Assembly (NCBI GenBank): GCA_031178305.1
Contig: JAPSJG010000306.1
Span: 1 to 5,111 of the forward strand
DNA: 5,111 bases
DNA from: Sinorhizobium sp.
Lineage (GTDB): Bacteria; Pseudomonadota; Alphaproteobacteria; Rhizobiales; Rhizobiaceae
Direction of reading: 5' to 3'
Shown here: one piece after another, positions 1-5,111 of the stretch
Position numbering within the stretch: position 1 is the first letter of the stretch
How the letters are laid out: every line of letters starts with the position of its first letter
Translations under genes and position numbers: made by a program
Notes under the pieces: model-generated
Databases searched by the model: none
The model's input: the letters and a program-made list of their open reading frames with translations, nothing else
Told to the model about the DNA's origin: nothing

Positions 1-996
1 GGCGTGTCGAAGTCGACCGTGTCGCTCGTGCTGCAGGGCAGTTCGCTCGTCAATGAGGTGACGCGGGGGAAGGTGAATGCCGCGATCCGCGACCTCGGCT
101 ATGTCTACAATCGCGGCGCTGCCAATCTGCGTCAGGCCAAGTCAAAGATCATCGGCATCGTCGTCAACGACCTGACCAACAACTTCTTTGCGGAGCTCGC
201 AGTCGGTGTCGATTCGGTCGTGCAGGCCGCGGGCTTCGTGCAGTTCCTTGCCAATACGGGCGAGAACAGCGAGCGCCAGCGCGAGGTCGTCGCCTCGATG
301 CGCGAGCATGGCGTCTCGGGCCTGATCATTTCGCCGGCACGGGGCACGGCGGCCGGCGATCTCGCGCCGCTCGTCGCCAGCGGCATTCCCGTCGTGCTCG
401 TCGTCCGCGACATCGCCGGCGCCGGAGTGTCGTCGCTCACCTCCGATAACCATGCCGGCGCTGTTGCCGCGGTGCGCCACCTCATCGAGTGCGGCCATCG
501 CCGCATCGCCTTTCTCGGCGGCTTTCCCGACACGGCTGTCTTCGAGGCGCGCATGCGCGGCTATCGCGATGCGCTCGATGAGGCGGGCCTGGGCTCTGCC
601 GATGAGCTCGTGATCGGCTCGGCGCCGTCGCGCGCCGGCGGGGTCACGGCAATCGAACAGGCGATGATGCTGAAGGAGAGGCCGACTGCGGCGCTCTGCT
701 TCAATGATGCCGTCGCCTTCGGCGTTTGCGATGGGCTGAGGGCGCGGCGCCTGGAGCCGGGCGCCGACTTCGCCGTGATCGGCTTCGACGACGTGATCGA
801 AGCAAAGACGGCGGTGCCGGCGCTGACCACGGTTTCGGTCGACCCGCAGGGAATGGGCGAGCGCGCGGCCGAATTGTTGTTGAAGCAGATCAATGCAGGC
901 CGTCCGGAGCCGGAGGCGATCGTCAGCCCGGTGCGGCTCGTGGTGCGCCAGAGCTGCGGTGCGGCTATCGAACGCCGGGTGAAGGAGGTTTTGTGA
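1..996 (+). CDS. LacI-family (MalI-like) transcriptional regulator, 5'-truncated by the window edge
   Basis: This is a cytoplasmic, ligand-responsive DNA-binding regulator, probably a repressor. Reading in frame from base 1 gives 331 residues. The fragment opens inside the helix-turn-helix: visible residues 1-11 (GVSKSTVSLVL) are the turn and recognition helix, so roughly 15-20 N-terminal residues and the true start are missing. The GTG at base 4 is an internal codon. The hinge helix follows at about 34-46 (YVYNRGAANLRQA), with Tyr where many LacI proteins have Pro. The periplasmic-binding-protein-like sugar domain starts near residue 49 and carries the usual signatures: SDN at 148-150, a HLIxxGHRRIAFLGG stretch soon after, FND near 235, and GFDD at 261-264. 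The TVSLVL and xNR features resemble E. coli MalI as I recall it. It overlaps afr by one base, so it probably controls this operon and itself; a sugar or anhydrosugar inducer is inference. Family is certain, ligand unknown. Confidence 0.95.
   Translation, partial: GVSKSTVSLVLQGSSLVNEVTRGKVNAAIRDLGYVYNRGAANLRQAKSKIIGIVVNDLTNNFFAELAVGVDSVVQAAGFVQFLANTGENSERQREVVASMREHGVSGLIISPARGTAAGDLAPLVASGIPVVLVVRDIAGAGVSSLTSDNHAGAVAAVRHLIECGHRRIAFLGGFPDTAVFEARMRGYRDALDEAGLGSADELVIGSAPSRAGGVTAIEQAMMLKERPTAALCFNDAVAFGVCDGLRARRLEPGADFAVIGFDDVIEAKTAVPALTTVSVDPQGMGERAAELLLKQINAGRPEPEAIVSPVRLVVRQSCGAAIERRVKEVL
982..988 (+). promoter_or_regulatory. Strong ribosome binding site for afr
   Basis: AAGGAGG lies inside the last codons of the regulator gene, 7 bases before the ATG at 996. 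This spacing favours ATG 996 over the GTG at 993, which would be only 4 bases away. It also rules out the in-frame ATG at 726, far upstream within the regulator gene. Confidence 0.85.
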
Positions 997-1997
997 TGAT
1001 TCGCTGGGGATTGATCGGCGCGAGCACGATCGCGCGCGAATGGGTGATCGGCGCGATCCGTACGAGCGGCGGCGAGGCGGTGTCGGTGATGAGTTCGAGT
1101 GCCGAGCGCGGTGCGGCCTATGCGGAGGAAAACGGCATCGCCAAAGTAGTCACGAGCGTCGATGAACTTGTTGGCGACCCGGATATTGACGCCGTCTACA
1201 TCTCGACGACCAACGATCTGCATCACGACCAGGCGCTCGCGGCGATCCGTGCCGGGAAGCATGTGCTCTGCGAGAAACCGCTGGCGATGAACCTCAACGA
1301 CGCATGCGAAATGGTGCTGATGGCCTGCGAGGCCGGTGTCGTGATCGGCACGAATCATCACTTGCGCAATGCCGCGAGCCACCGTGCCATGCGTGATGCG
1401 ATCGCCGCGGGCCGCATCGGCAGGCCGATTGCGGCGCGGGTCTTCCACGCTGTCTACCTGCCGCCGCATCTGCAGGGCTGGCGGCTCGACAGGCCGGATG
1501 CCGGCGGCGGCGTCATCCTGGACATTACGGTGCACGACGCCGACACATTGCGCTTCGTACTCGACGACGATCCGATCGAGGCGGTGGCGATCAGCCACAG
1601 CGCCGGCCTGAGCAAGGAGGGCCTCGAGGACGGCGTCATGGGTGTCTTGCGCTTCCGCTCCGGCGTCATTGCCCAGTTCCACGACGCCTTCACGACGAAA
1701 TATGCGGAAACCGGGCTCGAAGTGCACGGCACGGATGGTTCCCTCATCGGCCGCAACGTGATGACCCAGCGCCCCGTCGGCACCGTCACGCTGCGCAACA
1801 ATGAGGGCGAGATCGAACTGCCGCTCGACCACCGCAACCTCTACGAGACGGCGCTCGAGGCCTTTCACGACGCGATCGAAGGCAAGGGTCGGCCGGCGGC
1901 GACGGGCGAGGACGGCGTCTGGTCGCTGGCAACCGGCCTCGCAGTGGTGAAGGCGGCGGCCACCGGCATGGCGGTGCAGATCGAAACGGGGCTTTGA
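996..1997 (+). CDS. afr: 1,5-anhydro-D-fructose reductase (NADPH), Gfo/Idh/MocA family
   Basis: This 333-residue cytoplasmic oxidoreductase is expected to reduce 1,5-anhydro-D-fructose to 1,5-anhydro-D-mannitol with NADPH (EC 1.1.1.292). The N-terminal Rossmann domain has GLIGAS at residues 5-10. The CEKPLA motif at 92-97 supplies the family's catalytic Lys94. The C-terminal domain has GGGVILDITVHDAD, with Asp176 and His180 as the catalytic pair. Ser10, Ala13, Ser33 and Arg38, which bind or select NADPH in the S. morelense enzyme, are all present at the same numbers. From memory the two proteins are near-identical over their whole length, so the family call is certain and the substrate call strong. 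The start at 996 is set by AAGGAGG at 982-988 and the 1-base overlap with the regulator's TGA; a GTG at 993 is a poorer alternative. The open frame continues upstream to 726, but that part is only out-of-frame regulator sequence. Many database entries would call it only an oxidoreductase. The physiological substrate in this strain is inferred. Confidence 0.93.
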   Translation: MIRWGLIGASTIAREWVIGAIRTSGGEAVSVMSSSAERGAAYAEENGIAKVVTSVDELVGDPDIDAVYISTTNDLHHDQALAAIRAGKHVLCEKPLAMNLNDACEMVLMACEAGVVIGTNHHLRNAASHRAMRDAIAAGRIGRPIAARVFHAVYLPPHLQGWRLDRPDAGGGVILDITVHDADTLRFVLDDDPIEAVAISHSAGLSKEGLEDGVMGVLRFRSGVIAQFHDAFTTKYAETGLEVHGTDGSLIGRNVMTQRPVGTVTLRNNEGEIELPLDHRNLYETALEAFHDAIEGKGRPAATGEDGVWSLATGLAVVKAAATGMAVQIETGL

Positions 1998-2001
1998 GCG
2001 A

Positions 2002-3630
2002 ATGTCGGCGACGCGCACACCCATGAGCAAGCATGTCTCGCCGGCCGAAGCGGCCGCCCTGATCCCCGACGGCGCGATCGTTTCCGTCTCCTCGTCCAGC
2101 GGGCTTGGCTGCCCGGACCTGATGCTGAAGGCGATCGGCGAGCGCTTCGAGGCGATCGGACACCCGCGGGATATCACCACCCTGCATCCGATCGCCGCCG
2201 GCGACATGAGCGGCATCAAGGGCGTCGATCACATCGCCAAGAAGGGTCTCCTGAAGAAGATCGTCGGCGGGTCCTATCCGTCCGGACCGTCGACCGCCGA
2301 GCCGCCGCTGATCTGGCAGATGATCGGCGCGAACGAAGTGGCGGCCTACAATATCCCGTCCGGCATCCTCTTCGACATGCACCGCGAGGCGGCGGCAAAG
2401 CGGCCGGGTGTCATGACCAAGGTCGGCCTCGACACCTTCGTCGATCCTTCACGCGAAGGCTGCGCCATGAATGCGTCCGCCGGAGCTGAACCGGTCGTGA
2501 AGAAGATCTCCTTCGAGGGCGAGGACTGGCTCTATTTCAAGGCGATCGCGCCTCAGGTCGCGATCATCCGCGCGACAACGGCCGACGAGCACGGCAATCT
2601 CACCTATGAGCATGAGGGTGCCTATCTCGGCGGGCTCGATCAGGCGCTTGCCGCCCGCAACAATGGCGGCATCGTCATCGCCCAGGTGAAGCGCATTGCC
2701 AAGGAGGGCTCGCTGAAGCCCCATGACGTGCGGGTGCCGGGCGTCCTCGTCGACTATGTCGTCGTCGATCCCGAGCAGAAACAGACGACGCATACGCTCT
2801 ACGATCCTGCCATTTCCGGCGAGATCTTCCGGCCGCTCGACAGCTTTCGCCTGCCGGAATTCAACATCCAAAAGGTGATTGCCCGCCGTGTCGCCCAGGA
2901 GCTCGAAGCCGGAAGCGCCGTCAATCTCGGATTCGGCATCTCCGCCAACGTGCCGCGGATACTGCTCGAAGAGGGGCTGCACGGCGCCGTCACCTGGGTG
3001 ATTGAGCAGGGCGCGGTCGGCGGCGTGCCGCTTCTCGACTTCGCTTTCGGCTGCGCTTCGAACGCAGATGCCTTCATGCCCTCGCCCCACCAATTCACCT
3101 ATTTCCAGGGTGCGGGCTTCGACGCTTCGCTCCTTTCCTTCCTGGAGATCGACCGCTCGGGTTCGGTCAATGTCTCGAAGCTCAGCTTCCGGCCGCATGT
3201 GACGGCTGGGGCAGGGGGCTTCGTCGACATCACCGCGCGAGCGAGAAAGATCGTGTTTTCCGGCATGTTCAATGCCGGCGCCAGACTCGCGGTCGCCGAC
3301 GGCCGGCTCGTCATCGAGAAGGAGGGTAAGGTCAAGAAGCTCGTCAATGAGGTCGAGCACGTCACCTTCTCCGGCCGCCGCGCAATCGAACAGGGGCAGG
3401 ATATCACCTATGTCACCGAGCGCTGCGTGATGAAGCTGGCGTCCGAGGGCATCGTGCTGACAGAGATCGCGCCGGGCATCGATCTGCAAACGCATATTCT
3501 GGACCAGTCGGAATTTCCGCTGATCGTCTCCGAGCGGCTCAAGGTGATGGAGGCGGCGCTCTTCCATGAGGCGCCGATCGGACTCACGCTGCCGGGGAAG
3601 CCACGGCGCGGGATTGCGGGGAGGCGCTGA
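2002..3630 (+). CDS. Family I acyl-CoA transferase (propionate CoA-transferase/YdiF/SCOT type)
   Basis: This is a 542-residue cytoplasmic enzyme that moves CoA between a short-chain acyl-CoA donor and a carboxylic acid through a glutamyl-CoA thioester. The two halves fused in SCOT and propionate CoA-transferase are both present. The N-terminal alpha-like half has VSVSSSSGLGCPD near residues 27-39 and TKVGLDTFVDP at 139-149. The C-terminal beta-like half has EQGAVGG, whose Glu335 is the predicted catalytic nucleophile. AGAGGFVDI at 402-410 corresponds to the conserved glycine-rich loop of the family. Length fits YdiF and propionate CoA-transferases (about 520-540). It begins 4 bases after the afr stop with only a weak ribosome site (GGGG at 1988-1991). 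A second Met at 2023 (residue 8) is closer to where family homology starts, so the first seven residues may not be translated. It overlaps the crotonase gene by one base. Such proteins are sometimes labelled acetyl-CoA hydrolase, but the motifs fit a transferase. Substrates are not readable from sequence; a carboxylate made by the downstream aldehyde dehydrogenase is a reasonable guess. Confidence 0.92.
   Translation: MSATRTPMSKHVSPAEAAALIPDGAIVSVSSSSGLGCPDLMLKAIGERFEAIGHPRDITTLHPIAAGDMSGIKGVDHIAKKGLLKKIVGGSYPSGPSTAEPPLIWQMIGANEVAAYNIPSGILFDMHREAAAKRPGVMTKVGLDTFVDPSREGCAMNASAGAEPVVKKISFEGEDWLYFKAIAPQVAIIRATTADEHGNLTYEHEGAYLGGLDQALAARNNGGIVIAQVKRIAKEGSLKPHDVRVPGVLVDYVVVDPEQKQTTHTLYDPAISGEIFRPLDSFRLPEFNIQKVIARRVAQELEAGSAVNLGFGISANVPRILLEEGLHGAVTWVIEQGAVGGVPLLDFAFGCASNADAFMPSPHQFTYFQGAGFDASLLSFLEIDRSGSVNVSKLSFRPHVTAGAGGFVDITARARKIVFSGMFNAGARLAVADGRLVIEKEGKVKKLVNEVEHVTFSGRRAIEQGQDITYVTERCVMKLASEGIVLTEIAPGIDLQTHILDQSEFPLIVSERLKVMEAALFHEAPIGLTLPGKPRRGIAGRR
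3618..3624 (+). promoter_or_regulatory. Ribosome binding site for the enoyl-CoA hydratase gene
   Basis: GGGGAGG sits 5 bases before ATG 3630, inside the last codons of the CoA-transferase gene. It fixes the start at the TGATG stop-start overlap and supports translational coupling. Confidence 0.75.
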
Positions 3631-4409
3631 TGGCTGACGACCGGATTCGCATCGAGTTCGACGGCGCGATCGCGACGATGACGATCGCCAGGCCGGAAAA
3701 GCTCAATGCCTTCGACATCGACATGCTGAAGGCGCTCTCCTCGGCCGGCGATGCGGTCGAGGCCAACCGCGAGGTGCGCGTCGCGATCCTGACCGGCGAG
3801 GGTAAGGCCTTCTCCGCCGGCGGCGACATCAAGGCCTGGGGCGGCATGGAACCGGCGGCCTTCGGTCATGACTGGGTGCGCTTCGGCCACCGTGTCTTCG
3901 AGCGGCTCGCGACGCTGCGCATGCCCGTGATTGCGGCGCTCAACGGCCACGCGCTCGGCGGCGGGCTGGAACTTGCGGCAGCTGCCGATATCCGCATTGC
4001 CGAGAGACAGGTGAAGATCGGCATGCCGGAAACGAGCCTCGGCATGGTGCCCGGCTGGTCCGGCACCCAGCGCCTGGTCGCCCGTTTCGGCGTGCAGGTC
4101 GTGCGCCGCATGGTGCTCGGCGGCGAGATATTCTCGGGCGAAGAGGCGAAGGCCGAAGGGCTGGTCGATCTCGTGGTGGAAAGCGGGATGGTGATGCAGG
4201 CGGCGCGCGACTACGCGACGCGTGTGGCCGCCTGCGGCCCTGCTGCGCTCGAAGTATCGAAACTGATGATCGCCTCGGCGAATGGCGAGGACAAGGGCGC
4301 CGCAGTCGAGGCGCTTGGGTCGATCCTCGTCGCCAAGACTGGCGACCTCAAGGAAGGCGTGGCCGCCTTCGGCGAGAAGCGCGAAGCCCGTTTCAAGGGA
4401 GAATGGTAA
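3630..4409 (+). CDS. Enoyl-CoA hydratase/isomerase (crotonase superfamily)
   Basis: This 259-residue cytoplasmic crotonase-fold enzyme probably adds water to, or removes it from, a CoA thioester. The N-terminal part has the usual ARPEKLNAF (20-28). The first oxyanion-hole segment is FSAGGDIKAW (61-70) and the second is ALGGGLELAAAADI (108-121). Both glutamates used by true hydratases are present: Glu114 in GGGLEL and Glu134 in MPETSLG, matching Glu144 and Glu164 of rat mitochondrial hydratase. The family pattern PGWSGTQRL follows at 141-149. Retention of both acids argues for hydratase/dehydratase activity rather than an isomerase or hydrolase member lacking one of them. Length is typical for a single-domain crotonase. 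It is coupled at both ends, overlapping the CoA-transferase stop by one base (TGATG) and the aldehyde dehydrogenase start by one base (TAATG). It plausibly acts on the acyl-CoA made by its upstream neighbour; the acyl group is unknown. Confidence 0.95.
   Translation: MADDRIRIEFDGAIATMTIARPEKLNAFDIDMLKALSSAGDAVEANREVRVAILTGEGKAFSAGGDIKAWGGMEPAAFGHDWVRFGHRVFERLATLRMPVIAALNGHALGGGLELAAAADIRIAERQVKIGMPETSLGMVPGWSGTQRLVARFGVQVVRRMVLGGEIFSGEEAKAEGLVDLVVESGMVMQAARDYATRVAACGPAALEVSKLMIASANGEDKGAAVEALGSILVAKTGDLKEGVAAFGEKREARFKGEW
4397..4401 (+). promoter_or_regulatory. Ribosome binding site for the aldehyde dehydrogenase gene
   Basis: GGGAG, within the wider AAGGGAGA at 4395-4402, lies 7 bases before ATG 4409 and inside the end of the crotonase gene. 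It sets the aldehyde dehydrogenase start at the TAATG overlap. Confidence 0.75.
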
Positions 4410-5111
4410 TGACGATCCTGCTGCGGCCAAAGGGGCTCGGAGACTACAAGGTCCGCGAATTCCGCATGCTGATCGACGGGCAATGGGTGGCCGGCGTCGA
4501 GGGGCAGACGATCGAACGCGTTGCGCCCGGCCATGGGGTCGTCGTCAGCCGCTACCAGGCAGCGACAAAGGCGGATGCGGAGCAGGCGATCGTAGCCGCA
4601 AGGCGCGCCTTCGACGAGGGGCCGTGGCCGCGCATGACCGCGTCGGAGCGCTCGCGCGTTCTCCTCAACGCCGCCGACATGATCGAGGCGCGCGCCGGCG
4701 AGCTTGCCTTCCTCGATGCGATCGAGTCCGGCAAGCCGATCAGCCAGGCGAGGGGCGAACTGACGGCAGCGGCGGATATCTGGCGCTATGCGGCGGCACT
4801 CGCCCGCGAGCTTTCCGGCGAAAGCTACAATACACTTGGCGACGGCACGCTTGGCGTCGTGCTGCGCGAGGCGATCGGCGTCGTGTCGATCATCACGCCC
4901 TGGAACTTCCCCTTCCTGATCGTCAGCCAGAAATTGCCCTTCGCGCTTGCCGCCGGCTGCACGACGATTGTGAAGCCGTCGGAACTCACTTCGGGCTCGA
5001 CGCTCGTGCTCGGCGAAATCCTGGAGGCGGCGGGTGTACCGGCCGGCGTCGTCAACATCATCGTCGGCATCGGACCGGAAGCCGGCGCGCCGCTGACCTC
5101 CGACCCGGATG
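4409..5111 (+). CDS. NAD(P)-dependent aldehyde dehydrogenase, N-terminal part (cut by the window end)
   Basis: This gene oxidises an aldehyde to its carboxylic acid in the cytoplasm. The reading frame is open from ATG 4409 to the window end, giving 234 residues of an expected 480-500. Visible features are the N-terminal strand FRMLIDGQWV (18-27), the helical AIVAARRAFDEGPWPRM region that precedes the cofactor domain, and the ESGKP segment. TPWNFP at 163-168 contains Asn166, the oxyanion-hole residue of the superfamily. KPSE at 189-192 contacts the cofactor ribose and phosphate; a Glu at this position usually goes with NAD preference. The catalytic Cys and general-base Glu lie beyond the window, so activity cannot be confirmed. 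The start is supported by GGGAG at 4397-4401 and a one-base overlap with the crotonase stop. The substrate subfamily (betaine-aldehyde, semialdehyde or other) cannot be assigned from this half. Its place in the operon suggests it makes the acid that the CoA-transferase activates, which is inference. Confidence 0.93.
   Translation, partial: MTILLRPKGLGDYKVREFRMLIDGQWVAGVEGQTIERVAPGHGVVVSRYQAATKADAEQAIVAARRAFDEGPWPRMTASERSRVLLNAADMIEARAGELAFLDAIESGKPISQARGELTAAADIWRYAAALARELSGESYNTLGDGTLGVVLREAIGVVSIITPWNFPFLIVSQKLPFALAAGCTTIVKPSELTSGSTLVLGEILEAAGVPAGVVNIIVGIGPEAGAPLTSDPD

Noticed and set aside
726..995. Upstream extension of the afr reading frame starting at ATG 726
   Set aside because: These 90 codons are an alternative frame of the regulator's C-terminal domain. 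The strong ribosome site at 982-988 and the family N-terminus both place the start at 996.
998..1002. GATTC (a GANTC methylation site) overlapping the afr start codon
   Set aside because: A few GANTC sites occur across the window, and this one is simply part of the start codon and its next codons. There is no clustering or promoter context to suggest methylation control.
561..2219. 552-codon open frame on the minus strand
   Set aside because: It lies antisense across the regulator and afr. Its translation is rich in Arg, Ala and His with no recognisable motif, as expected opposite G/C-biased codons.
2449..3567. 372-codon open frame on the minus strand
   Set aside because: It is the complementary shadow of the CoA-transferase gene, with Asp/Arg/His-rich composition and no family features.
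3408..4430. 340-codon open frame on the minus strand
   Set aside because: It is antisense to the CoA-transferase end and the whole crotonase gene, both of which have clear family motifs. The reverse translation shows no domain.
2070..4880. Frequent GCGATC/CGATCG words scattered through the genes
   Set aside because: They fall mostly in frame as Ala-Ile or similar codon pairs and have no regular spacing. This is codon bias of a high-G+C genome, not a repeat family.
1..5111. Search for tRNA or other RNA genes, CRISPR arrays, insertion sequences, attachment sites, and intrinsic terminators
   Set aside because: Coding sequence fills essentially the whole window. No hairpin followed by a T-run, direct repeat array or inverted-repeat element end was seen by eye on either strand.

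Overview
The window is a compact stretch of high-G+C alphaproteobacterial DNA, almost certainly from a Sinorhizobium/Ensifer-type rhizobium. The clearest evidence is the second gene. From memory, its product matches the crystallised 1,5-anhydro-D-fructose reductase of Sinorhizobium morelense nearly residue for residue, with the same length (333 aa) and the same numbered active-site positions. The third-position G/C bias (GCG, ATC, CTC, GGC codons) also fits that group.

Layout: all five genes are on the + strand and there is no non-coding stretch longer than a few bases. (1) Positions 1-996 hold a LacI/MalI-type transcriptional regulator that has lost the first part of its DNA-binding domain to the window edge. 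(2) Positions 996-1997 hold afr, a Gfo/Idh/MocA-family NADPH-dependent 1,5-anhydro-D-fructose reductase. (3) Positions 2002-3630 hold a family I (SCOT/propionate CoA-transferase/YdiF-like) acyl-CoA transferase. (4) Positions 3630-4409 hold a crotonase-fold enoyl-CoA hydratase with both catalytic glutamates. (5) Positions 4409 to the window end hold the N-terminal part of an NAD(P)-dependent aldehyde dehydrogenase; its catalytic cysteine lies beyond the window.

Three junctions overlap by one base (TGATG, TGATG, TAATG) and the fourth has a 4-base gap. The window is therefore best read as one translationally coupled operon whose first visible cistron is its probable regulator. The promoter and operator must lie upstream of position 1. 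No terminator, RNA gene, mobile element, repeat array or CRISPR was seen.

How the genes may work together (inference): the reductase points to a sugar-derived substrate such as 1,5-anhydrofructose. An aldehyde dehydrogenase, a CoA-transferase and an enoyl-CoA hydratase form a plausible chain from aldehyde to acid to acyl-CoA to hydrated or dehydrated acyl-CoA. I know of no described route joining anhydrofructose reduction to such a CoA module. That linkage is the most interesting thing here, although each protein belongs to a well-known family.
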